Of a stretch of DNA of 64,000 nucleotides, positions 40,656-54,775 are shown piece after piece; the stretch's first letter is position 1; every line of letters begins with the position of its first letter. The stretch is from assembly GCF_029962835.1 (NCBI RefSeq), contig NC_080574.1:25580001-25644000 (forward strand), written 5' to 3'. The DNA comes from Magnolia sinica (taxonomy: Eukaryota > Streptophyta > Magnoliopsida > Magnoliales > Magnoliaceae). The translations under genes and the position numbers were made by a program. The notes beneath the pieces were generated by a model, which had not been told where the DNA came from, searched no databases, and saw only the letters and a list, made by a program, of their open reading frames with translations.

Positions 40656-40881
40656 CTTCTTTCTTACAAGGAGCTTTTTTATTCCTTGGTGTTTTCCCAC
40701 TCTGAAATGTTTCAATGCGCCTGCCTATTCCCTGGAGATACTAATTTATATAGAGCGCTCCCGATCGAAAGATGTCAGGGTGCTTAGAAGCGTGAAAGAA
40801 CATGCCGCCGAGTCCTTTTTCAACGACGACGACGGAAGAGCCGTGAAAGACATGCTGATAACGTACGTGGTGACCTCAACA
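40656..40881 (-). promoter_or_regulatory. Promoter and 5' leader of OPR A1
   Basis: A TATATAAAT box (minus strand; plus 40744-40752) lies about 90 bp upstream of the ATG. Next to it are AGCGCT and the block read on plus as GATCGAAAGATGTC, shared with copy 0 (2390-2405), the 16.5-kb relic and A2. Only A1 and A2 have the TATATAAA form; the other copies have TTAAATA-type boxes. Beyond 40881 a hAT-like element begins, so any conserved promoter is limited to about 225 bp. Confidence 0.6.
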
Positions 40882-41099
40882 CTAGGGCTGTTCACGCGTC
40901 AAGCTAGCTCGAAAAACTCGCTCGAGTCAGCTCGGATTGACTCGGCTTGAACGGCCGATTCAGGCCGAGTCAAGCTAATTATTTGAAGCTCGAGTTGAGT
41001 TCGAGCCGAGTTCGACCAAGGGGCATTTCAACTCGAACTCGACTCAACTCAAAGCTCGAACTCGAGCTCAACTCAGTTCGATTAATAAATATCTTAAAG

Positions 41100-41282
41100 T
41101 TGTGGGGAATGCGGAGAAAGTTGAAGTGGGATCTCTTTGCTTTCACCCCAACAACGAAGAGTTTGATGTCAGTGTTGATGATCTTTTGAATCCAAAATGG
41201 TATATTGTATGGAGCACTCACATGAATAGACATATCATTCCTGAATATGTTGTGAGCTACAAATCGTCAAATCATCTGCAAG
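41100..41282 (+). pseudogene. SRO/RCD1-like PARP-domain exon fragment, A1 copy
   Basis: After a TTAAAG acceptor-like site, codons from 41102 read VGNAEKVEVGSLCFHP, then NNEEFDVSVDDLLNPKWYIV, then WSTHMNRHIIPEYVVSYKSS, ending CAAG|GTAACG. SRO proteins (RCD1, SRO1) share FHPSSEEFDSGVDDLQNPK and the following HYIVWNMNMNTHIYPEYVVS in their PARP-like domain, so one exon of such a gene appears to have been carried into the transposon. RCD1-type proteins are stress-signalling hubs with degenerate PARP folds. The A1 copy is open throughout. No neighbouring exons were found, so it is unlikely to be expressed as a protein. Confidence 0.6.
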
Positions 41283-41388
41283 GTAACGGAAATTGCACTT
41301 ATGTCTGAGTAGCAACAATACAGGTGGGTCCCACTTTTTTGTGGTCCCAGGTCTGTTCAAAATCCTATCCATTGAAAAGTATGGCCTT

Positions 41389-41646
41389 TGTTGATGCAAA
41401 AATCTGGTTCGTCTTCTTGGACCTTCGTATACCTGCACGGAAAGAGGACAAAGGAGACCCTGGCTTGAGCAGGGGACCCTCCGATGCCAAAGTCAGGCCT
41501 GGATTCTGGGTCTAAATGTATTGAGGGGTTTTGAGAAAGAATCTTTGCCTTACCTCACAAGACGATGGAGGTTCCTCTTTTATAGCTGCTGGAGCATTTA
41601 ATCGTACGAGGATTCTTCTCCTGATATCGTGGGCGGGATCCTCTCC
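41389..41646 (-). repeat. Truncated Ty3 LTR at the duplication junction
   Basis: The fragment equals the first 250 bp or so (plus sense) of the LTR at 57867-58383: TGTTGATGCAAAAATCTGG, CAAAGGAGACCCTGGCTTG, TATTGAGGGGTTTTGAGAAA and CCTCTTTTATA. It breaks off at GGATCCTCTCC. The following 35 bp is the right end of the hAT-like element. Confidence 0.8.
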
Positions 41647-43159
41647 TGGTAGACTCGATTCGACTCGATGTACACCCCTAGAGACAACTTTACTGAGTGT
41701 ATGATAGTCAGATCCGTGATAGGATTCATTCTCTTAGTAGGTCTTTATAATCGTGTCAGGCACCTTGTCTGATTAATTGGCTCACTAATTGTGGCCACGT
41801 GGCATGCGATAGTTCATTCCCCTTAAAGGCATGCGTAAGGGTCCATGTCACTGTATTAATAATGGAATGCGTATCATCGAAGAAAGATCAAACGAATATA
41901 TCTTCGGGTGCGAGTATGATTTCTGTGAGTACTAAAGTTGTAGTGTCAACATGTGGCGGCTTTCCATTATTTCATGTTACAACACTGAAAATGAATGTAA
42001 ATCGTTGGCATGCACACATGAGCAAGTCTTGTTCACGTTCCTTCATTGGCTGAGCAGTACATAGTTTGATGATGTATTTTGCAAATTTGCTCTTTTCAAC
42101 TGTCGATACAACGGTTAGTTTAGCCAATCAGTCAAGTGGTTTGATTGATCTAAGTCAATTGGCATTTTTCATTCAAAATGAATATACATAACCATTCTGA
42201 ACAGTTATAGAAATAACTGTTCGGTTATCTATTTGCAAAACACAGTTTGCCCCAATTGGAAATTTACTTACCAAAGTTTCTATGTGATTTTTTCATAATT
42301 GTTGCACGCAGAACCATTAAGACTTGTCAAGTCTTTGGAATCTATTCACCAGCAACCAAGGCACGGCTAGCAGATACATGTTTCACAGCCAGATTTGAAA
42401 TTTATTTTGATTTTTGGTTTCATTTCAGTTTCTCTCCTACTTTTAATGTTTTTCTTGCATAAAAAAAACTCAAGTAAAACCACGTGACAAAGGAAACGAC
42501 GGGGATTAAACATCCACCCTCGAAACCTCCTTTCTAAAACCTCCTTCGAGTCTATTATGATGTTTATATCCCATTCACACCGTTCATAAGGTTATTTATA
42601 ATAGTATGAATTGAAAACACAAATATGTTAACTTGTTCCAAAACTTTTTCTCCCCTGAATGTTTCAACAGTGGACATTCAATCCTCATTATTTTCCATCA
42701 TGCAGCTCACTTTAATTTTGGATCTGCCTCATTTTGGACTCATGCCCAAACATGATTTAGAAAAACGGAAGGGTGTGGATTTCTTAAAGACATCACAGTG
42801 AGCCCCACCCAACTTCTGTTAGAAATCATAGTATAAGTCGACCGGAATCCTTGTACATGGATTGGGCACTACCGTGTCCCTAACTTAGGAAGGGACAAGG
42901 GTTTTGAACCCCCCTGTGATGTGTGGCTTTCATCCACACTGTCTATTCATTTTATCATATCGCTTTAGGATAAAAGCCCAAAAATGAAGTAGATCAAAGG
43001 TTCAAGTGGACCACACAGTAAGGATTAAACGTTATGTGTTAGACATCCACACATGTGTGGGCCGCCGTTATGTGTTAGACATCCACACCATGGATTTGGT
43101 GGGTCCCCTCTAGGTTATGGGATATCTCAAAAGTCAGTCCTATATGGAACTCAGGTGGG

Positions 43160-43790
43160 TCGCACCATCTAAAACTGTGTGAACATATCTAAAACATCTA
43201 AAAGCATTTGGTGGGACCAATACAAGTTTTAGATATGATTGAAACTTCGTATGACCTCTGGTCCAAGTGGGACAAACAATGGATCGTCTAGATGTTTGAA
43301 CCACATCTCAATGTGGTCCTATAAATGATCATGAAGTTTTCAATGGGTGGGTAACCTTAAACTATTCTATGGCGTGGCCCACTTATATCTTGGATTGACC
43401 TTATTTTTAGGAATGGTGCATCTGATTGGTGGTGTGGATTTCCAACTCACATCACGGTGGGGCCACATGGCTCAATCTTGGGAAGCTCCCATAAGGCCGA
43501 CCTCATAGTTACATTTCCCTACACATACATACATATACATACACACGCGCACACACACAAAATCATAGCACAAGCTGGATATGTGCAGAGCATACTCGCA
43601 AACTCACCCAATCACTAACCAAGCTTAAACTAACATCACAAATGCACCCACGCTCATTTTAGTTATACTCATACCTAACCATATAAGGCCAAGATCCAAT
43701 GTCTTCGAGGCCTGTTTGACCCATTGACATCCCTCTTGATGAGTAGAGCGGGCTACATATTGCCCATACCTACAAGTTGTCCATATGTAT
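43160..43790. repeat. 620-bp repeat module, copy 3 (in A2)
   Basis: This is the counterpart of 26765-27394. After the module A2 retains GTATAATTAGTTTTTC before the (TA)n tract (43803-43857), which resembles AATAATTAGTTATG at the same place in copy 1 (25247-25260) and is missing from A1. Confidence 0.75.
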
Positions 43791-43799
43791 AATTAGTTT

Positions 43800-43860
<61 letters not shown>

Positions 43861-44048
43861 TTATTGGTGCTGAATAGGTGACGACCCTAAAATGGTAATA
43901 AGAATGTGAATTCTCTCTCACACCCTAATAGAGAGTAGAGACTTTTTTATATAGATAAAATTATAAATACATACTAAAAATGATTTAGATGAGAATTTCA
44001 TTACGATAAAAATGAAGGTGGTTTTGAATATTTGATTTTGAATTTGTC

Positions 44049-47000
44049 TCATCTCTTTATAGGCCCCATCCAACCCAATATCCTATCATGAATATGAATA
44101 TTGACTTTAAACCAAACATCATGAAATCTAGTGATTGACAATACTCTTGTGAAGTCATCAACAAGTTCGTTCGTTGTGGAGATAAATCGGACATCAAAAG
44201 CTACTTTTGAAACCTTGTCTCGAATAAAGTAAAAGTCCATTTCAACATGCTTGGTTTGAACATGAAAATTTGAGTTGGTTGTAAAATATGTTACGCCAAT
44301 GTTATCACAAAAGTATTGGTGGCTTTCGGAGAAAGATACCAAGTTCTTCAAGGAGAGACTACAACTAAGTTAATTTGGTTGTAGCACTTGCAACCACATA
44401 GTACTCAACTTTTGTGCTTGAGCGTGCAATAGTTTGTTATTCACGGAAACTCCAACATATAAGGTTAGAGCCCATAAAGATAGTATAATCTCCAGTAGAT
44501 TTATGATCATTGGGGTAATTGACCTAGTCTGCATCCAAGTCGGCAAGAAAAGTGAAGAGAGTTGTTTAGATAAAATTATAGACTATTAGTTAATGTAGTT
44601 TTTAGATACCAAAAGATTCTCTTAATTGTTGTCCGGTGAATTGTGGACCAATGCATGAATTGACAAACTTTGCTTACACTATATGCAATGTCTAGCTGGG
44701 TAAGTGTCAAGTATAATAGCGCCCCAACAGTACTTCTATATAGTGTGCTATCATTAAGGGGTTCGTGAGATGTGACAAATAATTTGGTTGATAGTGCCAT
44801 AGGAGTGGAGATTGACTTTGATTCATTCATATGAGTTCGACAAAGGATGTCAATAATGTACTTCCACTTAGAGTTTTCAAATACCTTAGAATGAAGGCAT
44901 ACTTTACATTGAACATAAATCCGTTAGACATCATCACTTAGTTGAATTTTTTATACCACTAGCTAGAGGATTGTTTAAGTCCATATGAGAACCTTAAAAG
45001 CTTATATATTTTATACTTTTGGTATGATTCTATAAACCTTTATATTTGAATTCACCATTTAAAAATACAATTTTAACATTCATTTAGTGAATTAGAAGAC
45101 TTAATAAAAGTAATGACAATCAAAATATGAACGGATATCATCTTAGAAGTAGGAGAGTATGAATCAAAGTGATCAACTATTAGCTACTAACTTAGACACA
45201 TATTTTTCAATTAATTCATCAATCTTATGTTTCTTTTTTAATATTAAATTTTTTTCTTTAAGAGATAGGTCAATTAATTTTTACATGTTATTAGTTCTAA
45301 TAGATTTTATCTCATTTGTGATTGCTTCTTTCTAAAATATAGCATCTTGTGAGTACATAGTATCTTCAAATGTGACAGGGTTACCTTCTAGTTAGGTTAG
45401 AAATACATGACAACCATGACCATGGTCATTGACAACCCTAAGCCATATACTTTTTCTGATTTTTGGTTTAGAATGAGGTTCTTGTAGGCCTATAGGATTC
45501 GAGTTAGAAAACTCATCTATTTTTATAAAAGAGGAACCCATATTGTTTTTTAATCTATAAAGAAAGCAATTATTACATAAAACTCTACATCTTTATATTC
45601 CATTATAATGTTTTCACCAATATCTATTAATTTGCAAGCAATTATTACATTAATACCATACAAGTACATACTAAGATATTCCGATGCCTAACTTAACTTT
45701 TTAAAGATCTATTAGCGTAACATGGGCAAAACAACCCTAAAAACCACAATAACTAATAATGGGTTTTCTATCTTTCCACCATGCATTAGGATTATCTTAA
45801 ATTTATTTGCAAGAACTGAATTTAAAATATAAGTGGCAAAATAAAGATATTGAAACTAAGCAACATTGTCTTCACAAAATTAATTAGTCTTATTTTAATA
45901 TTTTACTGCCCATTATGTTGAGTAGAATATGTAGTACCTCGTGAATAATATTATCACATTCACAAAAATTATCAGAATCCTTCAAAGTCCATTCACCACC
46001 TCACTTTTAAGGACTTTTACTCTTTACAATTGATTTTTTACTTCATTTTTAAAAATAATGAATTTAGAAAGTGCTCCATCTTTAAAATTTATCAAGTATA
46101 TACATACACATATAGATTAATCGGAAATGATAATACTATATTTTTTACCTTATCTAATTAGAGTTTCTTTAAGATCATATATATCATAGTAATTTAATCC
46201 TAATAACTCATAATTTCTTTATACATTAGGAAAAAAAAAAATCTGCTTACCTTGGACTGGAAGCAAGATTCATACTTCTTAAATGCATTGTTTTCTAAAC
46301 TAGGGAATACACCATAAGTAGTTATATTTCTAATAGATTTGACATTCATATGATGTCTACCATGCCGCAAAGAGACAAATACAATATGTAAGTAGAAATA
46401 ATTTTATTCAATTCAACATTTAGTTTGAACATACCAAGTTCATGATTTGTATAAATCTAATCCTTTGTAATAATGATCAACTCATAAATATATGTCAACT
46501 TCTCCATGTTCGAAGTTAGTCTAAGACCAAGTTCTTGTAGATGTCCGAAACATGAAGAAAAATGGCTAATGTAATAGCCTTTCCTAAGGTAAATATAAAT
46601 TCCACATTTCCCTATCCAACCACGTTTGTAGTAACAGTGTTGCCCATCTGAATCTTACTGTAGGTTGTACCCTCTTCGTAGGATTTAAACTAGTGTCTAT
46701 CATAACACACATGTATATTATCACCCATGTTAATCCACCACCCATTTCATGGTCCCAATTTGATCATATTAACCTCCGTGATAACTACTACAATAGGTGG
46801 CGCTCCTCGGTCAGATTTACTTGAGATATGGTTTTTTTTTTTTTTTTTACTTTGATTGTTTTGAGTCAGTTTTAGGTTATTGATTTTTCCCTTAAACTTA
46901 AAATTTTAATTCTTCTCATTCAACAATTTGATTTTTGAAACTTCATAATTCGATTACCCATTTTTATCTTAAAGCCTTGCCTATCCCTCGATATGAAGAT

Positions 47001-47560
47001 GAATGATGAAAGGTGGTTTTAGAATCTTTTTAAGATTAGGGTAATTTTTAGATAATTGCAGCCACTTGAAGGAATTCATCTAGTTTAATCCCTTCACAGA
47101 TAATTTAATAAACTATCAATTTCAATTTGTTTGTCTGCTGAGTTACAAACTTGTCATCTACCATTCGGTATTTAAAATACTCTCTAATTGCATTTTTTTT
47201 CACACCCACTTCTTCTGTCTGATATGTTCACTAAGTTAATTTTCGAAACGTCATTTAATTCCTTATTTTTATCCTATATCCTTGCTTCTTCCTCGATACG
47301 AAGATGAATTAAGATGCTTTCTATGGATAACTCATTGATTTTATGATGAATAGTGTTTTAAAATCTTTTCAATGTGGATATAATTTTTCAATAACTACCA
47401 TCATTAGGAGTTTATCTAGTTTAATCCCCTCACATATGCTCTAATGAACTATCAAATTCAATTTGTTTGTTTGCTGAGTTACACACTTGTCATCTACCAT
47501 TTGGTATGCCTACTAACTGCGTATTTGTTTTAGCCTATTTTCTTCTGTTTTATACTTCCT
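44049..47560 (-). pseudogene. Copia relic (gag-pol), A2 copy
   Basis: The copy is collinear with the A1 relic at 27629-31130, including the doubled gag segment, the pre-integrase remnant and the RT/RNase H reading frames (44049-44351 and 44576-44830). By eye only about ten differences are seen over 3.5 kb. One changes a His codon to Pro in the RT fragment (STHMALS to STPMALS). Confidence 0.75.
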
Positions 47561-48967
47561 TTTCAAAGAAACCATATTTTAGTGATGTAGAATAATTACA
47601 GAATACGTCATATGGTGGATTTGAAAGTGCAACGACTATGGGATTTTTGCATAGATAATCATCTTTATCCCACTTCTAATGGACAATAGATAGCTCCAAT
47701 TCATGCAAATCCAGCTTCAGGAATTTATTGCATAAGTCGCTTGAAGAGTGGTGAGGTAGAAGAACATTTCTTCCTCCACCTTTTATGATGTTGCCCATCG
47801 AAAATTTCCAAATGAATCAACTTATTGTAGTTCGAGGAGTTTCCTGAGCTCATAGGAGCCATCTATCTTCAAACTTGTCAAATCAAATGTAGGGAAATAA
47901 ACTCAAACATAAATAAATCAATGAAGATTTAGAACTTCACACTCTTTGATGATTGCAAAAGCAATAGAAAATTGCCCATGTATCTAAATTTCTAGCTAGA
48001 ATGAGACATAAACGTAGTCATTGTCTTTGAGATAGTTTGTGATCCTAGTTGTTTTGACCATTACAGTAGGCTCTTTATGCATTATCCTTAGGATACAACA
48101 CCTAGCCTATATTTAATCCCCGGCATTCACAAGCCATAGAAAACCTAACACCACCACTCTTCCTTCATATACTTAGTTATCAGAGAGGAGGGTTAAAAAT
48201 TTCCAATCTTAAGTGTAAAATTGCTCATTACAAATCTTAAGATGCACAAAACCGCTTGTTAACATAATGTGGGCGCACTCCAAAAATCAAGAGATGTTTC
48301 TCAAAAATGGATGCAGTCCTATGCAAGTGACTCTGACAAGATTAAGCCCATCCGATTAAGCTTATCATCGTTGGATCCGCGCACACCACCGCGCATGAGT
48401 ATCGTGCATTTGCACCCATTTAACTGATTTTCCCTAAAGGCTGGCCTTGCACATGCGTGAGGAATTGAACACAATGTAGTACTTTTTAAAAGGTTCGAGT
48501 GAAAATGCTTTATAAGCACTTCTCACTCCCTCTCCTTATCCAATGTGGAGATTTAGATTAATGTTTTGCACTGAGGTATTCCAAAACAACATCCCCAAAC
48601 TCACTAACAATCGACCCAAACCATCCTCTAACGAAGTGGAATCGAAGAAATAACAGTATCCTCTGCAATGGATGGCCTTGCACATCCACATCTTCATTAG
48701 CAAAGATAATAAAAAAAGATCTACACCATAAAACTGCTAAGGATTACATTGTTGCATGCAACATGAATCATATAGGCAAATGCAAAGTATTATAAGATAA
48801 GTTCACAGAAACTGTATGACATACAACCCCAATATCATATCACAGAAACATTACTACAAACAATCTCGAACATCAAATCATCTAAACCACAACTTTAAAT
48901 CCAACCTTCTGGAAGAAATGTCAGAAAACAATAATGCAGCTCTCCTTTATCTCACATAAATGAAAAT
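47561..48967. other. 3' flank of OPR A2, no gene recognised
   Basis: Counterpart of 31131-32545. Divergence from A1 rises from about 48360 onward, including changes in the short shared open frame at 48319-48519. Confidence 0.4.
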
Positions 48968-48970
48968 CTA

Positions 48971-49595
<625 letters not shown>

Positions 49596-50509
49596 TCAGA
49601 CTCACGTGGGCACATCATACAACAATGGGAGAACTGATGGACGGGTGTGGCAAAGGTGGAGGTCAGGTTTGGGTTACATCAGGGTCCGCCCGGGCTCAAC
49701 GCATTTACCAAACAGAGGAAGTAAACCATGACCCAACTGCAACCTATAAACCATAACCCGAACTTGACCAATTTAGCAAACAGGTCTAGAATTTAAACCC
49801 ATGGCCAAATTACTAGGTGCAAGACGCAATCAGCTCAACCCATTTACCTTAGCATACCTCATTGTAAGGCCCAATGGTACTGATAAAGCAGGTTTGGAGA
49901 TTAAACCCCTGTATAACTATTAATAAGCTTCTTATAAGTGGTCAGGTGGGATCCGCCAGAGCCCAACCTGTTTACCTAACAGGTCACATTTTCAGGCCTG
50001 ATCCCAAATCTCAACCAGATAAGTGCAGCCGACCTGGACAAGAAACAAGTGAACAGGCCGACATGACACATTGCCAGCCATACATGGTCCAAATTTCAGT
50101 AATCATGAAAGGGATGCAAGCTTATTTCTGATATTTAGAACAATGTCTGCAGTCACATTACTATGCTGCTCATGTAGAGGAAACTACAACATGTTTAAGA
50201 TCAAACGAAATGTGATTATTCTAGATGCAGCAAAAAACAAGTGGCCAAAATGGTCTGGCAAGGCGGGACTGTTCATCTGATATCTATGTTTATGGGCCAT
50301 GATGCAAATTTCATATAACAAACAGATAACAGTACAGCATCATGTCGACTTTGAACCATTGAATGTGGATGGCCAGCCATATTTGTTTTTAATGGCCAAT
50401 TCGTTTGCACCAATCAGACAAAGTTTGTTTTGCATGGTTATAGAGCTCTGTCCCATCCACTGGATTGAACATGCCATAACTCATTAATTAAACAATACTA
50501 TACAGATCA

Positions 50510-50791
<282 letters not shown>

Positions 50792-51313
50792 TTAGATCAA
50801 ATTACTTCAAAGACAAATGAGATGGGGGAGGCCTTCATGTCCTACTAAACCAACAAAAGCATCAACCCAATGATTGAGTAGCAAGAAGATGAGAAATACA
50901 AAAAACAAAAACATTTCCACTGGTTGAAGAGAAACAAAAGGGTTCCAGAACTCAATCTGCTGATTAGCGCTTTACAGTACACACATAAGGACCGTTCAAA
51001 AAAAAAGGAGACCCACAGAAGAAGGATCCATTTTAAGGGCCCATCGACATCTGCTGCATACTTTCCAGGTGCTGGTCTCTGCATATCATTTCTAGAGTGC
51101 AACAAGGTAAGGTTGGGTTGGGTCGAGGATCAACCTGAGCCCAAACCAACCTCAAGATGACCCAGCTCGTGCTGATTAGAGCTTTACATTAGACCCATGA
51201 AGGACCGTTCAAAAAAAAAAAAAAAGTAGACCCAACCATCAAGGATCCATTTTAAGGGCCACGGACATCTGCTGCATACTTTCCTGGTGCAGTAGGTCTC
51301 TGCATATCATTTC

Positions 51314-52175
51314 TAGGAGTGCAACTTGGGTGGGTTGGGTCAGGTTGAGGATCAACCAGAGCCTAACCTGGCCTCAAGAGGACCCAACCTAACTCCGACC
51401 AGGATTCCAAACTCAGGTTCCCAACCCGAATTCCTCTATAATCAACCCAAACTGACCCAATGCGACTCGACCCTGCGGAGATAAAGATGCATTAAGTACA
51501 TGTTATTGTGTAATAACATTAGGATCTTTCATGATCTCTTATTATAGGCAGCAATACTAATATATTCTGGTGTAAATTCCCCCTATTGGGGAATTACAAT
51601 AAATGGAATTTTCTCCACAATTATCTCTTAAGCTTAGTAGCCATTTTTAGTTTGACATGGTATCAGAGCGAAAACTCTTCTCCCAAGCAGTCATCCTTCC
51701 TCATGTGACCTCTTAAGAGCAGCTTGCTATATATTTATAAAGCCATATCTTGAGATCGCCGTGATTATATAGTAGACAAACTAATGTTGCTCAACCAACA
51801 TCAATTTATAGGGGAGTGTAGAGATAAAGATGCATTTAGTAAAAAATATTGTGTAATATCATTAGGATATTTTATTATCTCTTATTTTAGGTAGAATACT
51901 GTATTCTCTTGTATGAATTCCCTCCAATGGGACATTGCAATACATGGAAATTTCTCCACCAATAGTAGTGATTGTCAGTTTGACAGACCCAAAACAAACC
52001 GACCCAAATACATGAGATTATTCCCAACCTGATGTAACCCAACCTAATTTCCAATAGGGTTGGAATCATCCAACCCTAAACCAACCCGAAGACCCTGACA
52101 ACCTGACCCAACCCAACACAAACTTGGGTTGGGTGAGTCTGGTTCGGGTTGACTGGATCCCAAGTTGCAGCTCCA
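51314..52175. mobile_element. hAT-type MITE with nested TRIM, A2 copy
   Basis: Its ends (TAGGAGTGCAACTTGGG, and inverse CCCAAGTTGCAGCTCCA) and its 8-bp target duplication ATCATTTC (51306-51313 and 52176-52183) match the A1 insertion, proving that it predates the duplication. The sequence between differs much more from A1 than the flanking intron does. Confidence 0.8.
51474..51985 (+). mobile_element. TRIM nested in the MITE, A2 copy
   Basis: The target duplication is GACCC (51469-51473 and 51986-51990), as in A1. The primer-binding site TGGTATCAGAGC follows the 5' LTR at about 51658-51669. The 3' LTR starts TGTAGAGATAAAGATGC after AGGGGAG and ends GTCAGTTTGACA. The 5' LTR is longer than in A1 (it keeps CCCCCTATTGGGGAATTAC), so A1 has a deletion there. 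Confidence 0.85.
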
Positions 52176-52367
52176 ATCATTTCCATAGGTCAACTAATGG
52201 TACAAACACAATGAAAAGCCCATCAAGCCAAGTCTTTTCCCAAGTTCATTGCCAAAAATACACACACATGCACAGGCACACAGTCACTAGTTTCTGTAGT
52301 AATCCTTTGGCTAGTTTTGGTTTATATGTCATGGAAATTAAAGGAAAAAAAGATGATAAAGAAGTTA

Positions 52368-52622
<255 letters not shown>

Positions 52623-53714
52623 TCAATAGTGACCTAATTCACCATTATATATTTAATGGGACCCATGTTTCGGTTATCCAAACTATTGATCTTATGGTCA
52701 ATACCATTACAGGGGATTCCTCAAAATCTGCCAGATTAGATGTTCCCTATAATTTTGATGAGTTGCCTACAAATAGAAGCTTAAGAAAAAAAAATACAGA
52801 AATGGTTCAGAAGATAGCCAATGGTTCAATGACTAGGATCTTCCAATCTAATCTGGCAGAACTTTGGCTCATCTCCCACTTGCAATGGATCCAACGAAAT
52901 CAATGAACCATGTGCCCCACTTGCCCAAAATGGCAGCTTAGGATAATTTTCTAGTTCTGATGCATCATGACTCAGTAGTTCCCGTGAGTTGAATTGTGAA
53001 CACTCAATTTAATCATGAGCAAATGTAACAGTATTTTTTTTTTCTTTTTACTTTGGAGGGTGAAATATAATGGTATTTTCTAGTGCCGTCTCTCGAAAAT
53101 AATCATGGTACATTCCTTTCAAGTCCTAATTGAAAGTAATGTGATTGCAGTTTGAAGCCCAGTTCTTATATATGAATAATGAGGATGCAACCATAATTTG
53201 GCTATTTCCACATTATTGAACTAATTAAGGAAACTCAATCCAATGCCGCATCCAAACAGAGACTTAGTTATTCCTGTGTAAAGCATAAAACACACATGAA
53301 CCTCCATGTGTAAACCATCCCCACTGTCCAACCATTGCACATGCTCATGAATCTAGATCACGCAAATCAATGGACCACCAATTTGTTGACAAAGCCTAAA
53401 TGAGACCACTTAGATGCTCTCAACAGTCTGATCACAGCCTGCTTTGGAGCATCATCAGAAGTTAAGGATGACAACCCACAAAATGAATCCATTGATATGA
53501 TGGTTTGGATATCGAATTGATGTTATTTTCGGGGCCATCCATTAATTGACAAGTATGTGCACTGGTCAGATGGTAGAGGCGGTTTATGTACATAATCTGG
53601 TGATGTGGTATATACAAAAGATTATCGCCTCTTAGTAAGCTAAAAACAAAGACAGAAACAAAAAGAACTAAAAAAAAAAAAAAAAAGAGAGATAAGTTGC
53701 AACTTTGAGTTCTA

Positions 53715-53867
<153 letters not shown>

Positions 53868-54314
53868 TTAAAAAAATACAGTTTTTTGGGTTAGGCATTA
53901 CTGATTCCTGAACAAGTTAGGTAGTTACATTTCCTTTTATCCATCCTCACCTTCTCACAAGAAAAAAACAGTAAAAATAAGGGCTACATTCGTGTCTTGC
54001 AACATGGGGTGCCCCTCAGTCTACAGCCATACACCTGATACACATGTAAGAGATCTAAACGATTAATTCCGTGGAGTCCAACGTCTGGACAAGCCCAATA
54101 TAACATTATAGCCAATTCATGTCTGACTGATTGGCCTTTTCCCAATGGAAGTGGACTGCTGCTCATATTTTCTTTTGACCATCCATTTTTAAGCCATCCA
54201 TTGGACAAACCACATCATCCGAATGGCACGATTTTCAGGCTATGGAATCTCCACAGCATGGTCATCTGAAGAACCATCTAGATCTCATAGTTTGGGTACC
54301 ACATACATTCTTTT

Positions 54315-54353
<39 letters not shown>

Positions 54354-54723
54354 TTTTTTAAAATTTTTATTTTTTAAGGAGAAAAAAATGCTTATAATGT
54401 GAACAACTTTATGTGGTGGTCCACAAGAGGAGACAAAAGTTCTGAAGAAAAAAGATAACCTTAAAACATCAAAGTCCTTTAAAATTTTAGGGGAGAAGAA
54501 AACAAGAGGTCCTTTGATATTCACTTATCCTAATGGCATCAGAGCATCAGCCGATACAAGAATCAAGTGTATCTTTACCCAGAACAAGTAATTGATTATT
54601 GAAAGTTATTCAAATAGACAAGCTTCGGTGTTCCATGTGAAGTTTCCATAGTTTCTTGGAAACTGAGGGATTTACTTCTCCACTGATCTCTTCAATCGTT
54701 TGGAAATTTCAACTAACTGATTT

Positions 54724-54775
<52 letters not shown>

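Larger units (their letters stand above)
40882..41681. mobile_element. hAT-like element carrying an SRO exon and a Ty3 LTR fragment (A1)
   Basis: The left end CTAGGGCTGTTCACGCG and right end CGACTCGATGTACACCCCTAG are imperfect inverted repeats. The subterminal region is full of CTCGAGCTCAACTC-like motifs (40920-41090), as in common plant hAT MITEs. Between the ends lie an SRO/RCD1-like exon (41100-41282) and a truncated Ty3 LTR (41389-41646). No matching 8-bp target duplication was found. Confidence 0.6.

Noticed and set aside
41324-41515. Open frame conserved in A1 and A2 (also 57802-57993)
   Set aside because: It falls largely in the Ty3 LTR R/U5 region; conservation is explained by the shared LTR.
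40882-41681. 8-bp target duplication around the hAT-like element
   Set aside because: Flanks CCTCAACA and AGACAACT, or shifted by one, match at too few positions to claim.
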